Assembly (NCBI GenBank): GCA_015152555.1
Contig: SUTS01000002.1
Span: 62,001 to 126,000 of the forward strand
DNA from: Cyanobacteria bacterium SIG26
GTDB lineage: Bacteria; Cyanobacteriota; Vampirovibrionia; Gastranaerophilales; Gastranaerophilaceae
Direction: 5' to 3'
Length of the DNA stretch: 64,000 nucleotides
Shown here: positions 16,083-23,931 of the stretch, one piece after another
Position numbering within the stretch: position 1 is the first letter of the stretch
Layout: each line of letters starts with the position of its first letter
Program-made: the position numbers and the translations under genes
The notes under the pieces: model-generated
The model's database searches: none
Told to the model about the DNA's origin: nothing
Seen by the model: only the letters and a program-made list of their open reading frames with translations

Positions 16083-18341
16083 TTAAATTTCGATTAATGT
16101 TCCCATCGAATCCTTGGAAACATCTACCAAACATTTATACCTACCGGCTTTTACAATATAAACATTTGCATCATCTTGTCTTACTTGAAGCGGACCTTCA
16201 ACTACAGAATCAAACTTTTTCAATACAAAAATGCTTTCGTCAATTCTGCCGATCAATGCTGATACACCATCAAGATTTACTAAATAGATACCTTTTTCAG
16301 CATCAATATTATAGCCGGATTTTACAATCAATCCATTCATAGGAGATGCAGGCGCTTTACCTGTATTTGAAGCTTTACTTATTGGATTTGTTACTCCTGA
16401 ACGACTCATTGCCACAGATGATGATGATTTTATTTGTGCCAGACTATCCGCAACAGACGATTTTGTCATTGTTGCGCTAGATCCTTGTTCTCCATCTAAA
16501 ATTGACAAATACTCATCAAGTGAAGATAAAAAATAATTTTCTTTTTCTTTGTTCATTTTCATTTCCCCATTATTCATTAAATATTTACTTCCGGTATTAA
16601 TTAAATCAGAAACATTCAAATCCACAGCAGCAGAATTACGTCTTGTTACACTTAAAGGCGAGTTTTTAAGCTTGACAAATCTTCCTTCTTTATATGATTT
16701 ATTTCTAGAATTTATTTTATTATCTTCAATAAGATTTCTATTTGCTTGTTTTAAAGAAACCGGTTTTGAGAAAGATTTTAACTTAATTTTTGAAATATTA
16801 TCAATTATTGAATCATCTTCAGACTTATATTTATTAGAATTGTCCGCAATATTTTCAACAGAAACAACTTGCGCCAAAGAATGCTCTAATTCTGATATCT
16901 TTGAATGCATTTGGTTTTTGAATTCTTCTTCCGGTAAAACTTTTTTCATATTTTTTGCGCCACTTTGCATCGAAATTTGTTTTTTCAATTTTAATTTTTT
17001 ATCTTCAGATACACCCAAGCTATTTATTTTAAATTTCTCTAAATTACCGGCCCCAACTTCAGAAACCGACGGTTTTTTATCATTTGAAACATCCGCCACA
17101 AAAGACATCTCTGAAACAGCTTCCTGTTTTTGCAAAGATTCTTCTTTTTCGTTATAACGTTTATATTTTTCTTGCCAATTCATAGAATCACTATTGACAA
17201 TATCATCGTAATCACTCATTTGTCTTGGCTTTGAGGTAGCCCCTGTTGCATACTGAGCCGCCAACTGTTGCCTATTTTTATAGGCTACTCTTGCTATAGA
17301 AACAAGCAAGCCGCGTAATATCAATAATCCTAGAATTGAAACACCGGCAAATAACATCCAATTCGGAATTTGCTTAAATTTACCGCCCATTAATTTTTCT
17401 TTTGCATCCTGATCTTGTGAAAACTGTTTTTCCGCATTTTTTGCATCTGATGATTTTGTATTATTTTCAACAGGCGTTACACTTTCTTCCACAGAAGTAT
17501 CTTTAACAACAGTTTTCTCTACAGTTTCTATAGGTGTTTTAACCGGTTCAACCGTATCCATATTCGTTTTAACAGGGGTTTGTGTAGTTGCTGGTTTTGT
17601 TACATTTGAAACCTTTATTTCATTCACATTTGAAAAACTTAAACTTGATACCGGAGCAGGAGAAACAGGTTTAATCTGAGATTTAGTTGACAACTCAGGA
17701 TTTACATTAACCAATTTAAGATTATTATTGGCGGTTGAAAGTTTCTGCACAGTTTTTTGCGCAAAATCTTGAGCTTTTACAGGAGTAGAAGATTTTTCAA
17801 CTGTAGTTGATGGAGCAGAATTTTGTGTAGTTGAATTTTGTGTAGTAACAACAGCCTGCTGAGACTTTTGTTGTGATAATAAATTTATAGAACCTACATC
17901 ATTTTTAGCAATAATATCTTTGTAATCCTTTTGAGCTTGAGTCAAAGGGTTTGTTTTTTTCATATATGTTTTAATATTAATTGGTTTTGTTGTAGTGAAT
18001 GTAACTTTCGTATAACCGCCAATACCATCATTAACGTGTTTTACATCTATATCAGAAACCAAATCTTTTACACCGCCAAGCCCCGGAACAATGGAACCGT
18101 TACTATCAGTATTTGGTAATAAAACAACATATCTGTTATTCGATTTGCGCGTAACAATCGAATTTGCTGCAGGAGAAGTCGTGTAAAAAGTTACATCTAC
18201 AGAATCAACCTGCGAAGACTTCTTCACATCCATTTGTAATAAACTATTTGAGCTACCTGCCACCGCTGCGCCAATACCTGTGGTTAACATGGCCAAAAGT
18301 GCGGCAACAACAATATGTTTTTTATTTCCCATATTTTTCAT
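16083..18341 (-). CDS. AMIN-like envelope protein with one transmembrane helix
   Basis: 752 residues. A signal-like N-terminus (VVAALLAMLTTGIGAAVAG), then a beta-rich domain of about 100 residues (LLQMDVKKSSQVDSVDVTFY, YVVLLPNTDSN) resembling AMIN domains, which target proteins to the cell wall or septum in Cyanobacteria. A long Thr/Pro/Val-rich linker follows (about 170-320), then one clear transmembrane helix (about 332-350, LFAGVSILGLLILRGLLVSI), a large charged, low-complexity cytoplasmic region, and a small C-terminal domain (GIYLVNLDGVSALIGRID). So the AMIN part faces the periplasm and the tail the cytosol. The role is unknown; linking envelope to interior is an inference. Confidence 0.72.
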   Translation of the reverse strand: MKNMGNKKHIVVAALLAMLTTGIGAAVAGSSNSLLQMDVKKSSQVDSVDVTFYTTSPAANSIVTRKSNNRYVVLLPNTDSNGSIVPGLGGVKDLVSDIDVKHVNDGIGGYTKVTFTTTKPINIKTYMKKTNPLTQAQKDYKDIIAKNDVGSINLLSQQKSQQAVVTTQNSTTQNSAPSTTVEKSSTPVKAQDFAQKTVQKLSTANNNLKLVNVNPELSTKSQIKPVSPAPVSSLSFSNVNEIKVSNVTKPATTQTPVKTNMDTVEPVKTPIETVEKTVVKDTSVEESVTPVENNTKSSDAKNAEKQFSQDQDAKEKLMGGKFKQIPNWMLFAGVSILGLLILRGLLVSIARVAYKNRQQLAAQYATGATSKPRQMSDYDDIVNSDSMNWQEKYKRYNEKEESLQKQEAVSEMSFVADVSNDKKPSVSEVGAGNLEKFKINSLGVSEDKKLKLKKQISMQSGAKNMKKVLPEEEFKNQMHSKISELEHSLAQVVSVENIADNSNKYKSEDDSIIDNISKIKLKSFSKPVSLKQANRNLIEDNKINSRNKSYKEGRFVKLKNSPLSVTRRNSAAVDLNVSDLINTGSKYLMNNGEMKMNKEKENYFLSSLDEYLSILDGEQGSSATMTKSSVADSLAQIKSSSSVAMSRSGVTNPISKASNTGKAPASPMNGLIVKSGYNIDAEKGIYLVNLDGVSALIGRIDESIFVLKKFDSVVEGPLQVRQDDANVYIVKAGRYKCLVDVSKDSMGTLIEI

Positions 18342-18426
18342 TTATCAATAACTACACTTTTCTTACTATATAATAACCGAGAGTAAAAAATTTTGCTAGT
18401 TTATTTAAAAAAAATAAGGTTTATGT

Positions 18427-18432
18427 TACAAT
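18427..18432 (+). promoter_or_regulatory. extended -10 giving leaderless era mRNA
   Basis: TATGTTACAAT: the hexamer TACAAT ends at 18432 with TG upstream of it (extended -10). The era ATG starts at 18439, exactly 7 nt later, and there is no ribosome-binding site. Confidence 0.65.
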
Positions 18433-18438
18433 ATCTTC

Positions 18439-19332
18439 ATGAAAAGTGGATTTGTAGCAATAATAGGAAGACCAAACGTAGGTAAATCAACCCTTTTAAA
18501 CCAAATTCTAGGGCAAAAAATTGTTATCACAACAGACAAAGCTCAAACTACAAGAAAAAGAATCAAAGGGATTTTAACAACCGAAGAAGGTCAAATAGTA
18601 TTTGTAGACACCCCAGGAGTGCACAAGCCTCTGAATAAATTGGGCGAATTTTTGTTGGACGAAGCTAAAATTGCAGTACCTGATGCAGATGTAATATTAT
18701 TTCTTGTTGACGGCTCTGAACCTGCAGGCAAAGGCGATAAATGGATTGCCCAAAACCTTTTACAAACACAAATCCCTATTATTATTGTTATGAATAAAGT
18801 CGATAAAATCAAAAAAACAGAAAAAATCGAATCAAATCTTTTAACTTACAAAACTTTATTTAATGAAAATTTACCGGTTGTGAAAATCTCAGCAAAAACC
18901 GGACGCAACAAAGATACACTTATAAAAAACATTTTTAAAAAACTCCCGCAAGGAGAAGCATTGTACCCCGAAGACGTTGTCACAGAAGAAACCATGCGCG
19001 ATGTCACAGAAGAAATTATCCGCGAAAAAATCCTTCTAAACACATCAGATGAAATTCCTCATTCTGTTGCAGTCAAAGTAACAAATTATAAAGAACAAGA
19101 AGAAATCGACAAAATTTACGCCACAATTTATTGCGAGCAAAAAAGTCAAAAAGGCATTTTAATCGGCAAAGGCGGAAGTTTACTCAAAAAGATTGGCACA
19201 GAATCTCGTCTGGAATTAGAGAAAATTGTTGAGAAAAAAGTTTATTTGGAACTTGAAGTTAAAGTCGAAAAAGATTGGCGCAAAAAAGACAAAATTCTAA
19301 AATCATTTGGCTATCAACAAGAAAATTTATAA
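18439..19332 (+). CDS. era: GTPase Era
   Basis: 297 residues, normal length. Binds the 3' end of 16S rRNA and assists 30S subunit assembly. G1 is GRPNVGKST (residues 10-18), the switch region carries the T of TDKAQTTRKRIKG, G3 is DTPG, G4 is NKVD and G5 SAKTG. The C-terminal KH RNA-binding domain has GILIGKGGSLLKKIG near residue 245. The start follows a -10 box by 7 nt. It is divergent from the AMIN-like gene, whose start lies about 100 nt away. Confidence 0.97.
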   Translation: MKSGFVAIIGRPNVGKSTLLNQILGQKIVITTDKAQTTRKRIKGILTTEEGQIVFVDTPGVHKPLNKLGEFLLDEAKIAVPDADVILFLVDGSEPAGKGDKWIAQNLLQTQIPIIIVMNKVDKIKKTEKIESNLLTYKTLFNENLPVVKISAKTGRNKDTLIKNIFKKLPQGEALYPEDVVTEETMRDVTEEIIREKILLNTSDEIPHSVAVKVTNYKEQEEIDKIYATIYCEQKSQKGILIGKGGSLLKKIGTESRLELEKIVEKKVYLELEVKVEKDWRKKDKILKSFGYQQENL

Positions 19333-19386
19333 ACTAAAGAAATTTAACATTATTTGCAATTTTTATTCTATCCCCTTGACTCATAT

Positions 19387-19641
19387 TTAATCGCTATCGT
19401 ATTTTTTCATAAATTCTTCCATAGCTTCAAACGCAAAAAACTCATCCATTCCAACACCTAACCCCGCACAAATTTTAAAAATCGTATATACACGAGGTTC
19501 TTTCATTGCTCTATTTATCTCGCTTAATCCGCCTTTTGAAATACCACTTTGGTACGCCAATTGCTCTATATTAAGGCCTTTTTCTCGACGCAATTGCGAA
19601 ATTCTTTCACATATTAATCTATTAAATTCTTCATTTATCAT
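19387..19641 (-). CDS. XRE-family helix-turn-helix regulator
   Basis: 84 residues from the ATG at 19641 (MINEEFNRLICERI); an upstream in-frame TTG at 19662 is less likely. The helix-turn-helix covers about residues 15-62: LRREKGLNIEQLAYQSGISK, then GLSEINRAMKEPRVYTIFKI. It is a stand-alone Cro/CI-type DNA-binding protein. Two matching inverted repeats of the form RTTCA-N6-TGAAC lie just upstream (19653-19668 and 19705-19720), so autoregulation is likely. The divergent lipoprotein gene at 19815 may be under the same control. Confidence 0.85.
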   Translation of the reverse strand: MINEEFNRLICERISQLRREKGLNIEQLAYQSGISKGGLSEINRAMKEPRVYTIFKICAGLGVGMDEFFAFEAMEEFMKKYDSD

Positions 19642-19652
19642 AATTTTTATAT

Positions 19653-19668
19653 ATTCATACAAGTGAAC
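19653..19668. promoter_or_regulatory. operator-like inverted repeat 1 (ATTCA-N6-TGAAC)
   Basis: ATTCA-TACAAG-TGAAC just upstream of the regulator's start, one base from perfect symmetry. It would block transcription or the start of the XRE gene if occupied. Confidence 0.55.
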
Positions 19669-19704
19669 TATGTATTGATATTACACTTTTATAACGTTAT
19701 ATTA

Positions 19705-19720
19705 GTTCATAGATGTGAAC
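19705..19720. promoter_or_regulatory. operator-like inverted repeat 2 (GTTCA-N6-TGAAC)
   Basis: GTTCA-TAGATG-TGAAC, perfect arms, centred 52 bp from site 1, about five helical turns, so both sites face the same side of the DNA. Probably bound by the adjacent XRE-family protein. Confidence 0.6.
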
Positions 19721-19814
19721 ATACAACCCACATCAAGAATTTAAAACTTTAGCCACTTGGGCGGGTTACATTTTGTTTTGGTCCTGATATAATTAATAAA
19801 TTGGAGGTAAGAAT

Positions 19815-20366
19815 ATGAAAAAGATTTTATCATTGGTTTTGAGCATTGCATTTTTATTTCAATTTTCACTTTTAACGGCTTGTGCTCAAACAGAAACAAA
19901 AGTAAAAACAAAACAAACCGTAACTGTTAAAACAGGAACTTCAATACCCGTAATTGCACTTGTCCCAAAAAATAGCAAACAAATTTCAAGTGGTGAAAAA
20001 ATTGAAGCCGTTATTGATTCTGATATAAAAGTCGGTGAAACACTTGTCTTTAAAAAAGGTGACCGCGCATCACTTATAGTAGTCCAAGCTAAAAAAGCAG
20101 GCTTTGTCGGAATTCCTGGAGAAATTGTTATTGCAGGCGCAGAAGTATACGACACAAACAACGATGCTCACAGAGTAGAAGCATATCAAACATTTATTGG
20201 GGAAGAAAAAACATGGCCAAAAGTCATGATGGGTATCAGTATATTTCTTCTTTTCCCACTTGCACTATTCGGATTTGTCAAAGGTGGGCAAGCAGAAGTT
20301 AAACCTTACATCCCAATTAACACCCGAACAACACAAGACTTTGAATTCATAATAAATAATTTATAA
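19815..20366 (+). CDS. lipoprotein with a C-terminal transmembrane segment, unknown function
   Basis: 183 residues. The signal ends in a plausible lipobox LLTAC (cysteine at residue 23). Residues about 37-125 form a beta-rich domain: VKTGTSIPVIALVPKNSKQIS then VIDSDIKVGETLVFKKGD, resembling domains of surface or pilus-associated proteins with TrbI/VirB10-like character, but this is only a resemblance. A hydrophobic segment near 137-158 (VMMGISIFLLFPLALFGFV) could be a second membrane anchor, unusual for a lipoprotein. GGAGG lies before the ATG and TATAAT near 19791. A strong terminator follows. Confidence 0.72.
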   Translation: MKKILSLVLSIAFLFQFSLLTACAQTETKVKTKQTVTVKTGTSIPVIALVPKNSKQISSGEKIEAVIDSDIKVGETLVFKKGDRASLIVVQAKKAGFVGIPGEIVIAGAEVYDTNNDAHRVEAYQTFIGEEKTWPKVMMGISIFLLFPLALFGFVKGGQAEVKPYIPINTRTTQDFEFIINNL

Positions 20367-20375
20367 TTTAAAATT

Positions 20376-20400
20376 AAAGGTGCGAATCTCGCACCTTTTT
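20376..20400 (+). terminator. intrinsic terminator after the lipoprotein gene
   Basis: AAAGGTGCGA (20376-20385), loop ATC, TCGCACCTTT (20389-20398), then two more T: a 10-bp perfect stem with a T-run. The A-run on the other side means it could also act for the convergent gene ending at 20408. Confidence 0.9.
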
Positions 20401-20407
20401 ATTTATA

Positions 20408-20836
20408 TTATTTTAATTCTTCAGGCTTTATAATAAACGTTTTCGCCTCATAAATATTATCCATCAACTCTACAGGTCCATATTTATTACCAACAACAAC
20501 TGCAAGACCCATTTTATTTTTTGTATCATATTTTGCCACTTTTGAACCAAAATGTCTTATTAAATCATCTTTCGATATAATTTGAAGTCCGGCACTTTTT
20601 ACGCCTAAACATTGATACTTATCACACAATGAGGTTATAACTTTATCCAATTTCTCAACAGAAAAATCAGTAAAAAACTCTGAATTCTTTTCTGCAATAA
20701 GTCGCATAACTCTTTCATATTCATTATTAGAAAGCACTCCTTTGAATGATGGTGTTTTAACATTTGAATTTGGCGCCAAAATATTTCTTTGATAATTCAC
20801 TTTTGTGTAATTCGGCCTTATTGACATGATTTGCAT
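20408..20836 (-). CDS. orphan protein with a PSFKG N-terminal motif
   Basis: 142 residues, no signal peptide. The first 35 residues are polar and contain TPSFKG, a short motif that I also see in other orphan proteins here in related form (LKG, YFGQ). The remainder is alpha/beta (NEYERVMRLIAEKNSEFF, KLDKVITSLCDKY) without a family I recognise. AAAAGGAG before the ATG at 20836 fixes the start; a second ATG three codons in is also possible. Upstream lies a variant of the CTTTATATAAG motif (20867-20885). Function unknown. Confidence 0.65.
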   Translation of the reverse strand: MQIMSIRPNYTKVNYQRNILAPNSNVKTPSFKGVLSNNEYERVMRLIAEKNSEFFTDFSVEKLDKVITSLCDKYQCLGVKSAGLQIISKDDLIRHFGSKVAKYDTKNKMGLAVVVGNKYGPVELMDNIYEAKTFIIKPEELK

Positions 20837-20902
20837 AGTATAATTCTCCTTTTAATAAGTACTAAAACTCATAAAAAGATTTTTTGCTATTAATAATAAA
20901 AT

Positions 20903-21724
20903 TTATTTTTCTGAAACCTCAGGCAAGTCAATACGTTTTAATCGTTGCTCAATACGACGATACCATTTTAAATGTTGTTTAAATAATATTTTATAATCGT
21001 CAACTTTTCCGTGAGAAATATTATAAAACTGCTCATTACTTGTTTCTGTTAATTTATCTTCTAAAAATTTTGTAAATTCTTTTCTGTCAATATTTGAATC
21101 AGTTAATTCAATACATTTACCAAAATCCACAACGATTTCAGGCCTATTATCTCTGAAAAAACAATACTCTAAAGATAATGGAATTAAATTAATTTTACCA
21201 TATTTTTTAACCGCGTTTTCAGCAATATAAGCCAATCCTGTTTGGAACACATACGGTCTAAAATGAGGTGGCCTGATAATTCCTTGCGGGAAAATACATA
21301 AAATATTTCTTAAATCACCCAACAAATCAACTGAATATTTCAACGCTTTCATTGCTGATTGTGCAGATTTTTTATTAACAGAATAGGCTCCAGCACGTCT
21401 TAATAATGGAAAACGATTTAATTCTTCTACCATCAAACGAATTTCTTTATGACAAATTCTATGGGTAGTATTATATAAAACTATTCCATCCCACCAATTT
21501 GAGTGTGGGGCAAAGAAAATAGTCGGAACGTTTTCATCTCTATTACGGAAATTCTCAACACCATTATATCTAAACGCATAAAAACGATTTTGTAACATAT
21601 TAAAAAAGAATAAACTTGCTATAGTTAACCAAAATTTATTTGTTTTAGCCGGTTTAAATTTTTCCTCTTTATTCCTCAACTTTGTAGGAGGAACTTCTGA
21701 ATATAATTTCTCTTGTACTGCCAT
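20903..21724 (-). CDS. 1-acylglycerol-3-phosphate acyltransferase-like protein (PlsC family)
   Basis: 273 residues. The acyltransferase block I is HSNWWD (H-x4-D type), followed by block III with FPQG in the middle; these bind and activate glycerol phosphate. A hydrophobic stretch (LTIASLFFFNMLQ) near residue 33 is a membrane anchor. Members transfer an acyl chain to lysophosphatidic acid or related glycerol acceptors; exact substrate is unknown. The ATG at 21724 lies exactly 7 nt after a TAAAAT box, with no ribosome site, so it appears leaderless. Confidence 0.85.
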   Translation of the reverse strand: MAVQEKLYSEVPPTKLRNKEEKFKPAKTNKFWLTIASLFFFNMLQNRFYAFRYNGVENFRNRDENVPTIFFAPHSNWWDGIVLYNTTHRICHKEIRLMVEELNRFPLLRRAGAYSVNKKSAQSAMKALKYSVDLLGDLRNILCIFPQGIIRPPHFRPYVFQTGLAYIAENAVKKYGKINLIPLSLEYCFFRDNRPEIVVDFGKCIELTDSNIDRKEFTKFLEDKLTETSNEQFYNISHGKVDDYKILFKQHLKWYRRIEQRLKRIDLPEVSEK

Positions 21725-21730
21725 AAATCC

Positions 21731-21736
21731 ATTTTA
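21731..21736 (-). promoter_or_regulatory. -10 box giving leaderless acyltransferase mRNA
   Basis: Minus strand TAAAAT with its last base at 21731; the ATG begins at 21724, 7 nt away. Confidence 0.55.
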
Positions 21737-21880
21737 CCCTAAAAACATTTCTATATAACTATAATTTAAGAAAACTTTACTCATCTATAATATGATTTTT
21801 AAAACAAAAAAACAAGAGAGCCACTTATACAATCTTTACAAAAGTTCAAGCAGGGGCTTTCACTTCCGCTTTAATTACTT

Positions 21881-22081
21881 TTAATCAATTAATGGTAAAT
21901 TTAAGGTATTACCAACATAAATTCTATTAGGATTATCAATATCATTTTCTTCCGTTATCTTTTGATAATACTCATAAACCTGACGGGCTGTAAGTTCTAT
22001 ACCCCATTGTTCTTTCAAATGCCTTCGCGCGATTTTTTCTAAAGTATCTCTTTTTTGGATTGAATAAGAAACTGTCGCATT
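21881..22081 (-). pseudogene. LysM-domain fragment, duplicate of part of the LysM gene at 62580
   Basis: About 66 codons reading NATVSYSIQKRDTLEKIA then TARQVYEYYQKITEEN and ending NTLNLPLID. It closely matches the LysM segment of the protein encoded at 62580-63808 (there NATVSYSIQKGDTLEKIA). It has no start codon, ribosome site or upstream domain of its own: the match begins exactly where a dispersed CATTCTG repeat starts (22078). Changes such as GDTLEK to RDTLEK are in keeping with decay. It is a truncated, probably non-functional copy. Confidence 0.75.
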
Positions 22082-22177
22082 CTGGGGGTAAATATATTGG
22101 CATCTTTCCGCCTCGCTCAACCTTCGTCATTCTGGGGGTAAATATTAGGCTTTTTCCCCACTTGTTTAACACATCGT
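22078..22177. repeat. two 50-bp direct units starting CATTCTGGGGGTAAATAT
   Basis: Copies of CATTCTGGGGGTAAAT begin at 22078 and 22128, and a related CATTCTGAGGGTGAA at 22178: an exact 50-nt period. Only the first 18-20 bases of each unit, plus the final CGT, are conserved. The first copy forms the junction with the LysM fragment. Confidence 0.7.
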
Positions 22178-22363
22178 CATTCTGAGGGTGAAACCCGAAG
22201 AATCTCATAAAATTGTATAGAAAAAATAATAAGAGATTCTTCGCTTCTTCGGTGTTCGCAATAAACGGCACCGCTCACACTTGCAACGAAAACTCAACGT
22301 TTCCATTGACGCGTGTTCGTCTCTCACTACATTCGCGCCTCTGCTCACACCGGCTCAGAATGA
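22177..22363. mobile_element. MITE-like element with TCATTCTGAG ends
   Basis: TCATTCTGAG (22177-22186) and CTCAGAATGA (22354-22363) are perfect inverted ends 187 bp apart. Inside, AGAATCTC near 22198 and GAGATTCT near 22232 form a second inverted pair. The interior is richer in G+C than its surroundings and encodes nothing. Elements with CATTCTGAG...GAAGAATCT sequence are widespread dispersed repeats in bacteria (general knowledge). Confidence 0.6.
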
Positions 22364-22385
22364 TAATGGTAGGAAAAATCTCTTT

Positions 22386-22883
22386 TTAATCTTTGTATAA
22401 CTTTTTCATCCGTTTTTCTAACAGCACGACTGCATTGGATTCAATCGCCAATTTTTGCCCTACAGCATCCATCTTTTCTTTGGTTTTTGCTTTTATAGAT
22501 AAATCTTCCTGCTTAATTTCCAAAACTTTACACAAAACTTCTTTCATTTTTGGAATATACGGCATCATTTTTGGAGCTTGAGCAATTACATTACTATCAA
22601 TATTTACAATCGAATAACCCCTATCTTGCACAAGTTCATATACCTTTTTTAACAAAACTGTACTGTCAATATTTTTATATTGCGCATCTGTATCAGGAAA
22701 TAATGTTCCAATATCATCGAGGGCTAAAGCTCCAAGCATAGCATCTATTATTGCATGTATCAAAACATCCGCATCACTATGACCTAACAAGCCTTTTTCG
22801 TGAGTAATCTTAACCCCACCGATTATTAAATCTCGACCCTCGATAAGCTGATGAATGTCATATCCTATTCCGATTCTATGCAT
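22386..22883 (-). CDS. ispF: 2-C-methyl-D-erythritol 2,4-cyclodiphosphate synthase
   Basis: 165 residues, typical length. Fifth enzyme of the MEP route to isoprenoids; converts the CDP-ME phosphate to the cyclodiphosphate and CMP. Zinc ligands are in GIGYDIHQL and GLLGHSDADVLIHAIIDA; the LFPDTDAQYKNIDS loop and the final IESNAVVLLEKR complete the family. GGCGAGG precedes ATG 22883. Other MEP genes are not in the window; a prenyl synthase at 60368 uses the product pathway. Confidence 0.96.
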   Translation of the reverse strand: MHRIGIGYDIHQLIEGRDLIIGGVKITHEKGLLGHSDADVLIHAIIDAMLGALALDDIGTLFPDTDAQYKNIDSTVLLKKVYELVQDRGYSIVNIDSNVIAQAPKMMPYIPKMKEVLCKVLEIKQEDLSIKAKTKEKMDAVGQKLAIESNAVVLLEKRMKKLYKD

Positions 22884-22970
22884 ATAAACCTCGCCTTTCT
22901 CTAATTATATCATAATTTTATATGATATAAAAGTCCCACAAATATTATATTATATTTATAAGGAGAATTT

Positions 22971-23324
22971 ATGATTCATTTAAACATGCTAAATGGTAAT
23001 GTAGTGGTTACAAGACCAATTACACAACAACAACAACAAAGTAGTCCTACATACTATGAAGACGACATACTAACAAGTGTTTATTATGCGCCACAAATAC
23101 CATTTGTGAATTTGAGTAATCTAATAAATGCTCAATGGTTTTTTACTATCGCACAAGTTTTAGTCATTACTGCATTAATCCTTTTTTCAGTTTTAATATA
23201 TTTTCTATTCAAAAAAACAAAACACCAATACAAATGTCCAAATTGCGGAGAGTCTTTCTGTTTTGAAAACATGACTCCGGAAAATTGTAAAACTTGCGGG
23301 CACCCACTCATTAAAGTAAAATAA
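22971..23324 (+). CDS. membrane protein with C-terminal zinc ribbon
   Basis: 117 residues. Residues 1-50 are polar with a QQQQQ run; one transmembrane helix at about 58-83 (FFTIAQVLVITALILFSVLIYFLF written in part); then a zinc ribbon with CPNCG and CKTCG, 18 residues apart. The ribbon would lie in the cytoplasm if the N-terminus is outside. AAGGAG precedes ATG 22971. It is followed after 10 nt by the DUF2085-like gene and then a YbjQ gene that also ends in a zinc ribbon, so the three probably form an operon. Function is unknown. Confidence 0.72.
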   Translation: MIHLNMLNGNVVVTRPITQQQQQSSPTYYEDDILTSVYYAPQIPFVNLSNLINAQWFFTIAQVLVITALILFSVLIYFLFKKTKHQYKCPNCGESFCFENMTPENCKTCGHPLIKVK

Positions 23325-23334
23325 AAGGATATAA

Positions 23335-23931
23335 ATGAAATTATCATTAATGACAAGATTAAATAAAGAAATTACATATAAAATAATTTTTTATAAAAAT
23401 TTTTATAAATATTTATTTTTACATAAACCTTTATGTGACAAATTCAAAAACGACACCTTTAAAATTTTCGGATTATACATTTGTAGAAGTTGTTTTTGGC
23501 TGTATTTAGGCTTTATAATTAGCACAATTAGCACAATATCTTTAATAAAAACAATAAATTATGACAAATATTTTTATATTGGATTGGTTGGTTGCATTTT
23601 TACACTCATAATATCTTATCCCACAATCTATAAAAATTTCGGACGAATTACGCGAGATTTTGTAAGGTTCTATGATGGAATATTTATTGCCGCAATTTTT
23701 GTCCTTTGTTTCAAAATAAATATACTTATAGGTTTTTTCAGTATCTTAGCATTTGTTGCAATACGAAACCTGTATAACAAAAAAAGAAAATCTGTCGATA
23801 TTTGCCAAAACTGCAAAGAATTATTAGAAAACACAACTTGCTCGGGTTATATCAAACAAAAAGAAGCTTTATTAAAAATAGAGGAAGAATATTCAAACAT
23901 AATGATGAAAAGGAAAGGAATAGAATTATGA
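23335..23931 (+). CDS. DUF2085-like membrane protein
   Basis: 198 residues with at least four hydrophobic helices (GFIISTISTISLI, YIGLVGCIFTLIISY, GIFIAAIFVLCF, ILIGFFSILAFVAI). The motif FLHKPLCDKF followed by LYICRSCFWLYLGF is typical of DUF2085 proteins, small membrane proteins of unknown role with conserved cysteines at the membrane edge. A further CQNC and C pair lies in the C-terminal tail (about 155-175). AAAGGAT precedes the ATG. Its stop overlaps the next start by 4 bases (ATGA). Confidence 0.72.
   Translation: MKLSLMTRLNKEITYKIIFYKNFYKYLFLHKPLCDKFKNDTFKIFGLYICRSCFWLYLGFIISTISTISLIKTINYDKYFYIGLVGCIFTLIISYPTIYKNFGRITRDFVRFYDGIFIAAIFVLCFKINILIGFFSILAFVAIRNLYNKKRKSVDICQNCKELLENTTCSGYIKQKEALLKIEEEYSNIMMKRKGIEL

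Noticed and set aside
16549-17157. 202-residue plus-strand open frame
   Set aside because: Antisense of the low-complexity tail of the AMIN-like gene; composition and lack of a start signal mark it as a shadow.
22078-22200. Possible CRISPR array (about 20-bp repeat, 50-bp period)
   Set aside because: Only two good units and one diverged copy, the repeat is part of a dispersed element with inverted ends, and no cas gene is in the window.
23802-23927. N-terminal extension of the YbjQ protein
   Set aside because: It lies in another frame inside the DUF2085-like gene, and ATG 23928 overlaps its stop in the usual ATGA way with a ribosome site before it.
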